In this document: positions 1 to 10,500 of the stretch, in pieces
How the letters are laid out: each line of letters begins with the position of its first letter
How positions within the stretch are numbered: position 1 is the stretch's first letter
NCBI RefSeq assembly: GCF_038502225.1
Contig: NC_091369.1
Location: 1,609,392-1,673,391, forward strand
Length of the DNA: 64,000 bases
Source of the DNA: Cherax quadricarinatus
Taxonomy: Eukaryota > Arthropoda > Malacostraca > Decapoda > Parastacidae
Direction: 5' to 3'
The notes under the pieces: model-generated
Seen by the model: only the letters and a program-made list of their open reading frames with translations
Told to the model about the DNA's origin: nothing
Database searches by the model: none
Translations under genes and position numbers: made by a program

Positions 1-1180
1 GTCATCCTATATCAGCTAAGTCACGCCGCTATTCTTATGAGGATCGGATGTTCATTGAGAAAAAACTCAGAGGCTGCTGAAGGAGGGTATTATAGAACCG
101 AGTGATTCCCCCTTGGCGTGCACAGGTTGTTGTTGTTAAAGATGGTTATAGGAAACGGAGACTGGCTATCGATTACTCTGAGACAATCAACAAATTTACA
201 CTTCTTGATGGGTACCCTCTACCTCGAATTGATGATACAGTGAACAAAATTGCTCAGTACTATGTGTTTAGCACAATTGATCTACAGAGTGCCTATCATC
301 AAGTCCCTATAAGGAATGAAGATAAACCATACACAGCGTTTCAGGCTGGTGATGGCCTGTATCAGTTTACCAGAGTCCCTTTTGGAGTCACCAATGGGGT
401 AGCCTGCTTCCAACGAATTATGGATTCACTCGTTCAGGAAGAGCAACTCATGGGAACTTACGCGTATTTAGATAATGTTACCATTTGTGGCAAGACCCAG
501 GAGGAACATGATGCAAACCTTGATAAGTTTTTGGAAGCCGCCAAGAAGAAAAATATCAGTTACAATGAGGAAAAGTGCACTTTTTCAACTAAAAGGCTTA
601 GCATCCTTGGTTATGTAGTGGAAGGAGGCTCAATATTCCCAGACCCTGAACGACTACGACCTCTACGGGAACTTCCAATGCCTCAAGACAAAAAGTCACT
701 CCGAAGAACTCTTGGTCTCTTTGCTTATTACTCACAATGGATCTACAACTATTCAAGTAAAGTCCGCCCATTGAGTGCTACCACATTTCCTGTGACAAAG
801 GAAGCAGAAGCCGCTTTCCATACTCTCAAACAGGACATTGAAAACTCAGTAGTTCAAGCCATTGATGAGTCCCTACCATTCGAAGTGGAAACGGATGCAT
901 CTGACATTGCCATTGCTGCAGTCTTATCTCAGGCAGGACGACCAGTAGCCTTCTTTTCGAGAACTTTTCAAGGATCAGAGAAATGTTACGCTGCTGTAGA
1001 AAAGGAAGCCCAAGCCATCATAGAAGCAGTTAGCCACTGGAGGCATTATTTAACTGGTAGACATTTCACCATAAGGACTGACCAACGGTCCGTGATGTAT
1101 ATGTTCGACAAGAAGCACAAAAGTAGGATAAAGAATGACAAGATATTACGCTGGAGGATGGAACTATCGTGTTATGACTG
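1..1180 (+). pseudogene. Ty3/gypsy pol fragment: reverse transcriptase and RNase H
   Basis: This is the protease-distal part of an LTR-retrotransposon polyprotein that enters from the left edge. From about base 102 a long open stretch carries the RT palm ([11 protein letters not shown] with the first catalytic Asp, then the AYLDN box where YxDD is usual). RNase H follows (ETDASD, and a later RTDQRS segment). Upstream of 102 the same protein continues in other frames: one small shift lies in the A-run near base 60-70 and another in the C-run near 107-111. At about 1175-1181 the frame is lost again and integrase continues in another frame. I read this as a decayed copy rather than programmed frameshifting. 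Ty3/gypsy is supported by the RT-RNase H-integrase order. No gag or 5' LTR is in the window. Confidence 0.88.
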
Positions 1181-2355
1181 ATATTCTGTACCGACCAGGT
1201 CAAGAGAACATCTCACCTGATGCATTCTCTAGGTCCCACTGTGGAGCAGCATGTCATGATTTGCAATCACTCTCAGCGCTCCACAAGGCTTTGTGTCACC
1301 CAGGAGTTACACGCCTGTACCATTTTGTCAAATCAAAGAACATGCCCTACTCAGTGGAAGATGTGCGACAAGTGATCAGAGCATGCAGAGTATGTGCAGA
1401 GTGCAAGCCAAACTTTCATCAGCCAGAGAAGACTCATCTCATAAAATCCACCCAGCCTTTTGAAAGATTGAATATAAATTTCGAAGAACCTCTACCAAGC
1501 ACAAATCAGAATAGGTATTTCCTTAACATAGTAGATGAATATTCAAGGTTTCCCTTTGTATTCCCCTGTGCAAATATGGCTGCTTCAACTGTTATTAGTT
1601 GTCTTTCACAGTTGTTCTCTATTTTTGGTATGCCAGCTTATATCCATTCAGACAGGGGATCCTCGTTCATGAGTAACGAACTTCAGGAGTTTTTGGCTAG
1701 GAAAGGTATTGCCTGCAGCAGAACAACAAGCTACAACCCTCAAGGCAATGGTCAAGTGGAGCGGTTCAATGGTACTATATGGAAGGCAGTTACAATGACT
1801 TTGAAGTCGCGCAATCTACCTGTTCAACACTGACAAACTGTCCTACCTGATGCTCTTCACTCTATTAGATCATTGCTGTGCACAGCTACTAATGCAACCC
1901 CTCATGAAAGACTCCTCAACTATTGACGTCGTTCCTCTACGGGAGCCTCCGTGCCCACTTGGTTATGTCATCCTGGACCCGTTCTCCTGAAGAGTCACCG
2001 TAGGATGAACAAGACGGATCCTTTAGTGGAAGAGGTAGAGCTCCTGCAAGCTAATCCACATTACGCCCACATTCGCTACCAAAATGGTGAAGAGACTACA
2101 GTATCTACAAAACATTTAGCTCCAGTTGAAATCCCCATTAGTGTGGAATCTCAAGATACACCAATAGATGTGAAAGATGCTTCGTTTTCTCCTGGAAAGC
2201 CCCTTGAGACTACCCCTATGGAAATAGAGGATTCTGCTCCAGCAGTTAATCAAACCCCGCTGGAAAATATCGAACCTGGTGAAGAGGCTCAAGGGCTACG
2301 AAGGTCGGGACGTGTACGTCGCCCACCTAACAGTTTGGGAGATTACTGTCTCTGA
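1135..2355 (+). pseudogene. Ty3/gypsy pol fragment: integrase and C-terminal tail
   Basis: This is the integrase half of the same element. It starts with the RNase H/integrase junction (YRPGQENISPDAFSR) and then has a zinc-binding HHCC-like stretch with CRVCAEC. The catalytic core shows the three acidic residues: Asp in NIVDEYS, Asp in HSDRGSS and Glu in GQVERFN. The frame then meets TGA stops at 1831-1833 and 1924-1926 but stays in the same phase to 2355. The C-terminus is basic and ends RRSGRVRRPPNSLGDYC, typical of gypsy pol tails. Two stops plus upstream frameshifts make this copy non-functional as a single polyprotein. The last codon lies just before the polypurine tract and LTR, as expected for an element without env. 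Confidence 0.88.
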
Positions 2356-2361
2356 TATTTT

Positions 2362-2373
2362 AGAAGGGGGAGA
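2362..2373 (+). promoter_or_regulatory. Polypurine tract of the gypsy element
   Basis: The purine run AGAAGGGGGAGA sits immediately before the proposed 3' LTR. This is where plus-strand DNA synthesis is primed in LTR retroelements. Position and composition fit; function is inferred. Confidence 0.65.
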
Positions 2374-2374
2374 T

Positions 2375-2711
2375 TGTAGTGATACTGGTCCTGTGGGGAG
2401 CAGTAGCAGGATAATACTGCACCACCTCTTGGGGCCCTTAACAATAACAACAGTTTGGTGTGTGTCATGGGCGCCAACACATGGTGTGTGATTCTCTCCT
2501 CCTCTATATATATATTAGTGATGCAGATTACATGGTGAGTTTAAATATGTGGCCTGTAGTTATAACTTTTCTCTTGACATATGCAAGACATCACCATCCC
2601 TGTAGAAGCCATTATTAGATGTACTAGTCATTATATTTTGTTGTTGCAGAAGTACTATGAAGATTCTATGTTCAATAAAGCCTAGAGATAAGGCCTGTTT
2701 CTATCACAACA
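2375..2711 (+). repeat. 3' LTR of the Ty3/gypsy element
   Basis: This 337-bp segment begins TGTAGTGATA and ends TATCACAACA. The two ends are inverted repeats of each other with one mismatch and keep the canonical TG...CA termini. Inside are a TA-rich TATA-like stretch near 2505-2514 and a polyadenylation signal AATAAA at 2674-2679. It directly follows a polypurine tract and the end of pol. The matching 5' LTR lies outside the window, so LTR identity and insertion age cannot be judged. Confidence 0.75.
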
Positions 2712-2742
2712 AGGTTATACCCAAGGAATGGGATCATTGACA

Positions 2743-2865
2743 AGCAGAAGCGCCACGAGTTCGCTAAGAGACAACACAATAAGTGTCAGGGGCCCAAAAA
2801 TGTTCAACTACCTCTCAGCATATATAAAGGGGATTACCAATAGACCCCTGGTTGTCTGGATTCGC
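2743..2865 (+). pseudogene. C-terminal fragment of a non-LTR reverse transcriptase ORF2
   Basis: A short translation containing SLRDNTISVRGPKMFNYL matches the pattern near the C-terminus of CR1/jockey-type ORF2 proteins, and a related stretch is readable at about 36060-36130. It is truncated on both sides and followed by the ORF1-like remnant. The exact clade cannot be fixed from this piece. Confidence 0.5.
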
Positions 2866-2964
2866 TCTGTAGACTTCGTCCTGTACGGTCACAGACGCTC
2901 CTGCACTTCTCAAACAGTCTCCCTACGATCCCCATTGGGGAGGGGAACCTCTATCATCTCCACG

Positions 2965-4420
2965 ATGTCTCATCGTGTGAGGATTAAACCCAAGACTACT
3001 GTCATCAACGATGCCAGGAAGCTTGAACTTGCATCCTCTCTCCAATCTAGTTTGTGAGTTAAGCTCTCGAACATTACTACTCTGAAATAAGCTTTCCTTG
3101 TCACCTTTCTTGATGATGAAGAAGCAGACAAGGTACTCACGCCTGCTGCACTGAAGATCTTAAAGGACCGTGGCTTTACCATCTCTACCTCACCTTACAT
3201 GCTAGCTAAACGGTCAGTGTTCATGAAACGCCTTGATAAGCTCATCACGAACCTATCTCCCTTAACGCCTGGGCCAAGACTGACTGTTATGAAGATCCCC
3301 AACGCTTCCACGATGCTCAAGGTCACGTTTCTGGACGTCACCATGGCGACCAGAGCACTGTCTGATGGCCTGGCCATCTCCTACTACTTTATCAACCCTC
3401 GTTAAATTGAACCAGAACGCTTCAACCATATAACACCTTGTTGGACATGCTACTCCTACAATCATTCAACTGCCGAATGCCATGTGAAGAACAAGAAGAT
3501 CTGTTCCACCTGTGGGTCTGAAGGTCACGACTTTCGTTCCTGCACCTCAACTGCTGCTCCCACCTGCATCAGCTGTAAGAGTGACCACCATACACTGGCA
3601 GCCAAATGTCCTGTTCGTAAGGAGATCCTTTTTAAGAAGCTAAAGGAAGACCTGAAGACTACAGGAAACTCTCCTACTTACGCTGCTATAGCTAAGCTAC
3701 AGACGACCACCACAAGCTACTCAACAGCCTCCACCACTCAGCAGCCTCCACCACTCAGCAGCCTCACCACTCAGCAGCCTCCACCACTCAGCAGCCTCCA
3801 CCACTCAGCAGCCTCCACCACTCACAGCCTCTCCTCTACCATGATGAAATTAAGACGATATTTCAACAAAATTCTACTACTGCCTGATGTATGCACACAT
3901 GCAAAATGCAGCTAACCCGAGTTGTTTCAATACAACTATGAATGATATTCTTGCCCTCAACAATCTGCCATCATTCAACTTCCCAGCTAGTCCTGCTTCA
4001 GCTGATGTTTTGAAGATTATTCCAAAAATCGTCAGCTTCGAGGCACCAGATGACTTGTAAGATATGATTTCTGCAGAAGCTACCTGCTCTGCTTAGCATT
4101 CCACCAATGAGAGACCGCCTCCTCCTCCAGCCACCACGTCTGTCAAGACAAGAGCAGCGTCCTCGTCTTCCATCACCACTAAACCTATCCAATCAACGAC
4201 TTCGCCTGCCTCAGACTCTGATGATGAGAGCCTCGAAATACCTGGAATCACTTTCTTCACCACTCGTCAGTATCCTACAACGTTGATTCCCCGGACGTTG
4301 ATCCACCTCCTCCAGAATGAACATGCTAAGTTCACCTGTACTGGACCACATCCCTGCAGCCTTGCGGAAGTGCTCAGTATCCTTACTGCTCCTGGGGGTA
4401 AACCCCGACGGCACGTTTAA
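2965..4420 (+). pseudogene. Decayed ORF1 (gag-like, CCHC zinc knuckles) of a non-LTR retrotransposon
   Basis: One reading frame beginning at ATG 2965 gives a basic RNA-binding-type protein. It is interrupted by in-frame stops at 3055, near 3088 and at 3403. It includes an RRM-like region (PRLTVMKIPNAS) and then consecutive zinc knuckles: CWTCYSYNHSTAEC, CSTCGSEGHDFRSC and CISCKSDHHTLAAKC. A Ser/Thr/Gln/Pro-rich segment made of near-identical short repeats follows (3700-3835). After that the frame shifts, and a further region with DSDDESLEIPGITFF is readable to about 4420. ORF1 proteins of jockey/CR1-like elements bind their RNA through such knuckles. No open ORF2 follows, only its last codons near 4760-4853. 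Confidence 0.68.
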
Positions 4421-4759
4421 CCTCATCCATCTACCAAAAACGAAGTTCTTGTCTCTGCGTTCTGGGACACTAGTTTAATAAGCCTCCCACCGACCATCAA
4501 CTATACACCTCATCCTGCTGGCTGCCTTCTGACCTTCCCAGCTCCTGTCGCCGCCTTTGTCTTACCCTCCCTGTGAGCCAAGTACTGGCGTCTGTCAACC
4601 ATCTTCACCTACGCCTGCAGTACTTCCGTACCACATGTCCCAAAGTGGTTGGGCCACTTGCCTATTCTCCTCCTCCCTCCCATCCTTTTCCAGTATTTCC
4701 ATCCTTCCTCATCCTTCTTCCTTCCCATCTCACGACAGCTCTGGCCGTCGTCCTCGTGC

Positions 4760-4853
4760 TTCGTCCTGTCTGGTTGTCTTCAAGAAGACGCTGGACAGGC
4801 ACCTGAAGTCAGTACCTAACCAACCGGGTTGTGGCTCGTACGTCTACATATAA
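4760..4853 (+). pseudogene. ORF2 C-terminal tail of a CR1-like element
   Basis: The translation ends with FKKTLDRHLKSVPNQPGCG followed by SYVYI and a stop. Related tails occur at about 36130-36200 on the + strand and on the minus strand at 46023-46255 and 63684-63825, so this is a dispersed family 3' end. About 340 bases between 4420 and 4760 are low-complexity and C/T-rich with no recognisable gene. Confidence 0.55.
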
Positions 4854-4879
4854 AGGGGATTTTGGCTTATATACCCAAT

Positions 4880-5130
4880 TGTTATAAATATTTAATAATA
4901 ATAATATATTTATTTACTACAAGTACATGTACAAGGTATACAGACCATAGCTGACATCAGTGACATACTACTATATACAAAGTCGCTTGTTATGCTGAGC
5001 ATTTCCCGCAAATTAGGTCAATTTTGTCCCAGGATGCGACCCACACCAGTTCACTAACACCCAGGTACCCATTTTACTGATGGGTGTCTTATGGAAACGT
5101 CCTAATGTTATCCAGCCGTTTATTTAGGTA
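4880..5130 (-). repeat. tRNA-derived SINE (body, minus strand)
   Basis: This segment contains a (TAA)n tail, the body block with TACAAGGTATACAGACCATA, and the conserved stretch CCCAGGATGCGACCCACACC. The same blocks occur in the same order at 45540-45840 and, inverted, at 41317-41753, where a tRNA-like head is visible. The tRNA-like head is missing or decayed here. Confidence 0.65.
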
Positions 5131-6230
5131 CCGGTACACGTAAATACAGTTATCATACAGTGTTAATTAATGGTCCAAGTAGGACCGAAACATCGTGGTA
5201 AGCTCCTCTCTTCTATGTGCGGGTTATTTGTGTATCGTTCCAGTCACGGTATTGTGCCTTTTTTTGTTATCAGTGTTAATTACCTAGGAAACGCCAAAAA
5301 CGTGAGAGATTATTTCCATTGTGGTCCTAATAGGACTACGTATTCTCATTTTTGCTAAATTTAATTGTTCTCATGCTAAACATTTTATGTTTCGCCAGTC
5401 TGATGCTTTTTTTATTTTTTGCATTAGCAAAAATTAGGTAGACCGCAATGTATAGCTAATTTGAGACCGTCATTACTTTAGTGTAAAAGTGTAATGTATG
5501 TAGCCATATTTTAGTTTACCATGTAAACAAGAGAATTAATGTGTATTTAGATGAGATAAGCAGCTGAAACAACACAAATATTTACTATATACAGGAACAT
5601 GCGCATCAGTTATACAATATATTTGTGGAAGTGACGTTGCTAGTCAACAAGAGAATTGTAATAGTCTTTCACAATACTGAAATACTTGATTTTGTGAATG
5701 TCAGGCTAAAGGGAAGTATAAGTAGCTTGGCATGGAGGGTGATCCTCCTTAATGGGCGTGGAAGCGCGTTCCTGGCCACTTAACTCTGCTGGTGATGGTG
5801 GCGAAGGTTCCACCAGGGGAGTTTGATCCTCCTCACAGATGGCCTTCCAGCTCATGTAACTCGCAACTGTAAACAAGGCAGGTCCTGAAAATCTGGAAGT
5901 TACTCTGTAGTGAAGACGGGAAGATTTTACCATCACTGGGGTGGGTGTGTGTGTGCGTGGTGGCTGTAAGTATCATATATGAGCTGTATGTATGAGTAAT
6001 TCAGAGGGACATACCTCCAGGAATACTGATGGCAATATATCTGGACTAATATTCTCGTATTTTTCACTTGTGGTCTCCTAGCAGCGCTAATCAATTACGC
6101 TTTTTTTTTCAGTTTGTCCATTGAATAGATTTTTCAGAGATATATGTAAATGATATCCGTGTCTTCTCTGCCCTATGTTCAACTGAGAAATATTTCCTTA
6201 TGCATATGTAAGAGGTTTGTTCGTGGCTCA
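5131..6230. other. Stretch without a recognised gene
   Basis: No supported coding region was seen. Bases 5165-5265 match a dispersed repeat also present on both strands at 49545-49720 (GGTCCAAGT, then GAAACATCGT). A GT-rich microsatellite-like stretch lies near 5941-5960. The transcription start and any 5' non-coding exon of ZER1 should lie in or before this stretch, but I cannot place them. Confidence 0.5.
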
Positions 6231-6420
6231 AATGATATTCCCTTCAGGTCACATCTGAAAGACCCGGGTTCAATCCGGACATAAGTGCAAATGTTGAGTA
6301 TGTTTTCTTACACTTATTACCTCTGCCAACCAGTTATTAGGTACTTGGGTGTTAGTTGATTGTTGTGAGTCGCATCCTGGGAGAGGGGATCAGGTGATCC
6401 AGGTGAAAATAAGCCAGACT
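6231..6420 (+). repeat. tRNA-derived SINE, degenerate copy
   Basis: A tRNA-like head (GTGGCTCAAATG as A-box remnant, GGGTTCAATCC as B box) is followed by the family body with TAGGTACTTGGGTGTTAG and GAGTCGCATCCTGGGA. The same order occurs in the clearer copy at 41317-41753. It lies just upstream of the first ZER1 coding exon. Confidence 0.62.
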
Positions 6421-6692
6421 GAGTGACTTTCTTGGGTTTTCCTGTATTATGAATTCTCCGGATTAATACCCCAAATATAAACTCTTTTAAGATTTTTATT
6501 GAACTTGTACCTCATTGAGTTATCTTAGCTCATTTATTTCTTTGGATTTATTTGAAAAAAAAAAAAAGTCATTCCTGTGTTTTGTTAATAACTTGTATAC
6601 AGAAATTCTTAAGAAGTATCTGCCATTATTTTTATACTTGTAGTCATTATCACGTACATTTTTCGATAGATTTTTTCATTTGTTTTTTTCAG

Positions 6693-7531
6693 AACCACAA
6701 CATAAATTATGCAGTAACCAGAGAAAATAATAGACGGGAGGTGGAGCTGAACATGACTATGGGAACTATATACATTTACTGTCCGTGGGAGGACAGTTCT
6801 CCAGAGCCTCTTCTGGACATATGTGGGAAATATGTTATTGCTCACCCTGAAACTTTCTGTGTATTACACCAAGAAACTGGTCTGTGGTGCCTCAGACCAG
6901 GTGTTGCTCTCCCAACAGAAATATGTGAAAAGTTGATAAGTCTGTGGCAAGACAGGGATCCTGAGGCACTGGATGATAGATTTATTAATATTTTCAAAGA
7001 CTTGACTAACACGAGGTTAAAACGTATAACGTTAAGAAACTCTGGGGTGTCGGATGGTGGCCTGAATCTCTTACTTTCTCATCATTTAGTAGAGCTAGAT
7101 ATTAGTAACTGTATTAAACTCTCAGAAAGAACATTAGAAAACATTAATAGAGTTGGTGACAGTCTAACAGCTTTAGTGATTGGAAAAACCAAAGATATTT
7201 TACCAGACTCTGTGTATTCACCATCTCTTGAATCCAGTGACAGTTCAGACTCCAGTCCTGTTAGCGAAATCAAACAAAGGGGATACATCTTGCGAACACC
7301 AAATTTGAAAAAACTGGTGGTTCGAGAGCTATATCTGCCTAAAGAAAAGGAATACTTTTCTCTCCTCCTGAAGCCTCTTACAAAACTCACTCATTTGGAC
7401 TTGTCAGGCTGCTTGTTTCTTAACGATGCATCTTATATCCTTCCCATGAAGTATCTAGTCTCCATAAACCTGCATAATGTCCAAAGAATACAAGAGGCAA
7501 TTCCAGCCATCTCGGAGATGAAAACATTAAA
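6693..7531 (+). CDS. ZER1: ZER1 exon with start codon (coding from 6753)
   Basis: The acceptor TTTTTTTCAG ends at 6692, so 6693-6752 is 5' UTR and at least one non-coding exon should lie upstream. The exon codes for the VHL-box region and first leucine-rich repeats, with a Ser/Asp-rich insert (SSDSSDSSPVSE) between repeats that human ZER1 lacks. The donor is AA/GTCAGT. The longer open stretch from 6552 runs through the intron and acceptor and is not a real N-terminus. Confidence 0.93.
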
Positions 7532-10500
7532 GTCAGTATATATTTTATTTTGTTCTTTGCAAATATTTTTCTTTGTCAGATAGGTAAACCAATGATTAAT
7601 AGATAATAGTAGTTTTATCTCTATTTTCTATGTACAGAAAACCCTCAGTTTACTGGGCTTTGGAAATACGGAACAAAATTCACTGAGTCAGTTGATTCAG
7701 AATCAACTGACAAACTGCACTGGTTAAAGAATTGACCATTTTGTTATGATCGTGGCAAATTAATCTCGTATCTGTAGCTATACCACAGTCACTGTTATCG
7801 GTCATCTGCTACCCCATATTAGTCAGTTAAATTGAGGGTTTGCTGTATTGTAATATACTCTTTAAGTTCCAGCTACTGAAACCAATACTGGGGTGTTTTT
7901 TAAATATTCGGTATCCAAAGATTTTCTGCAAATTCTATGTAGATCTTCATGTTTCTTGAAGGGATGGGATGATGCCAAATTTTTTACTGATATTGATACT
8001 CAGTTTTAGGCTAATACTGACACTGATACTTTTTCTGTATTTTTATTTTGAAATTATGATAACTGTATTCAGCAAGGCAATGCTCATTGCTCAATAGGTA
8101 TTAAATAACACATGGAGGTTAAATATTAAATAATTTAATTTATCTCAGAAGTCAGTGTTATTACTAATTTCTAGTACTTACATGTAATTCACAAACTGAA
8201 AAAAGAAAACTTGGAATTTCTGTATCTGCCTGCATATTTAGTAATCTGATGAAGACATCATCAGAAATTAATTAGGAAAATAAAAATGAGTTACCTCACA
8301 ATCATAGGTTGGTGTTAATATTTCAGAAGTCCTTTAAAATAATAAAATTATGTTAAAAGTATCAGTTGGTATCCGAAACTTTTTCACCTATACCATGAAA
8401 AGGGCCAATACTCACCAATACCGATAATTTGTTAAAACCCTCGTTTCGTGTTAGATGGTATGTAATAGCTTAGCACAGAATAATGTATGCACTGTGTACA
8501 GCATCACAGTAAACCCTCCATTAAATGGATCTTGGAAATACAGAAAATTCGCTGGGTCAGTAGATTTGGAAACAGTGGAAGAACTCCTGTGGTGAAGGAA
8601 TTGTTCATCATTATTACAGTTGCGACAAAGTAATCTTTCTTTATCCACCACATCTGCCATTAATGGACACCCAATTTCCCCCCCCCCTCATTTAATCCCA
8701 TTATATAGAGGGTTTACTGTACATATTCTCAGTCCCCTTCAGCAGGGCTTTTGCTTCCATTGTTATTGTAGAGGAAATATTTTTGTGAGCAGTACTGTGT
8801 ATAGTACTGTATGTTCAATATTTTAAAAGTTAAAATTACGTTTTAAGCAAATCTGTGAGGTGGTGTGTTAGTAAGGAGAAGCTGTAATATTTTAAACTGA
8901 GTAAAATTGTTTAAAAAATAGTATTTATACATGCAGTAAATATAAAAAATCATGAGAAAGGAGAGAGATTCTTTTTGACTAATTCCTACAACTAGCTCCT
9001 CTTAGGATATGCTGGGGTTATTGGGTGCTTTGAATGCCTTCCATGATGTGGGAGATCTATTTTCTATACTTTGTTTAGTTTTATTTGTAGCCAACTTTAC
9101 TTTACCTGGAATGCTATAGTCATCAGTGTTTGCAAATGACTTAACATTTTTTCTTTTTTACTTTTTTTTTTTATAATATACTGTAGATTTCTGGACATTT
9201 CTCAAGCCAACCAGAAGTATGGTGTGTTCGAGTCACCAGACACTGTCCTAGCCAACCTGGTGTCAAGTCTACCCAATCTAATCAGTCTTGACATTTCTGG
9301 CACAAATTTGTGTGGGGATGGTACTTTTGATGAATACAGAGACTTGGAAAAGGTAATATTTGTGTGTTCAAGTTTGCCGAACATTCTTTCCCATTTTATT
9401 GAGCATTAACGCTTTCAGGGTCCCGAGGCCAAATTTCAGTGTGTACCAGGGTCCAAGAATTTTCAAAAAATAATTTTGTTATTTTTTCCTATGAAATGGT
9501 AGAGAATCTTTTTCTGAAGGTAATAAAACAAAAAGTACGAAATTTGATGGAAAATTGGCGAAATTATGCTCTCGCAAATTTTGATGTTTCGGCGGTATTT
9601 AAGCATCGGCAATTTTGCCGACTTTGACTCCCATTTTAGGCCAGTTACAGTATTTTAGTCAACCAAATTCTTAGCTATTTCTCTAGTATTACCTCTATTC
9701 TATCGATTGAGCACAAGAAAACGCCAAGTCAGCTGTTTCAACAACAAAATAAAGTGACCGAAATTTGGTAATTTGGCCAATTTAATGTAAAGTTCAAAAT
9801 ATTCCCATTTCAAAAGAAGGTCCAGAATAAACAATGCAGGCATTCCTGGCATTAAACTAGCATTTCCTCTGTTCATTAGTTATGTTTTCAGGCTTTACAA
9901 ATTAATTCCATTTTGATTTTTTATTCGCATAATGAATTTTTATTCAAACCAAAAAAATAGAAGATTTACTCTTATGCAATACTGTAATAATTGTATAAAT
10001 AATATCACCACATTTGTGAATGTATATTAGACCCACCAGCTGTCATGTACTAAACTTGTGAGGTCATTTGTTTACTCTTGAACATCAGCAAAAATTTAAC
10101 ATTTCTGCTACTTTGAGCTCAGTTTCAAGCCATTTCCAGTGCTAAAACCAATCAGAATAATCTCTATTTCTGTAGTATATCTTCTGTTCTATCAAATGAG
10201 ACCAAAAAATTGCAAATACAACTATAAAAAATATACGAAAAAACACTGCAAAGTCACTTTTAATGGAAAATTACGGTCTCAGTTTTTTCTCTCGTGCACT
10301 GTGTGCTGCAGGGTTTGTTTTATGTGGTGCACACATACCACATAGATGTATTCTCTCATATCTAGGCCAAAATTTACTGCTCACAGCTTATCAGAGTGAG
10401 CTGAGTTCATGGCGTAGATCTACGGTTTGGACCCTGAACGTAAAGCCATAGATCTACGGCACGGACCCTGAAAGGGTTAAATAAAGCATGTTCATTATTT

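Noticed and set aside
1160..1185. Programmed frameshift between RNase H and integrase in the gypsy element
   Set aside because: Other frameshifts upstream and two stops downstream show general decay, and no slippery heptamer is visible at the junction.
6552..6752. N-terminal extension of ZER1 from an upstream start
   Set aside because: The sequence before 6693 is a polypyrimidine tract and splice acceptor, and the translation is low-complexity. The first Met after the acceptor aligns with the family start.
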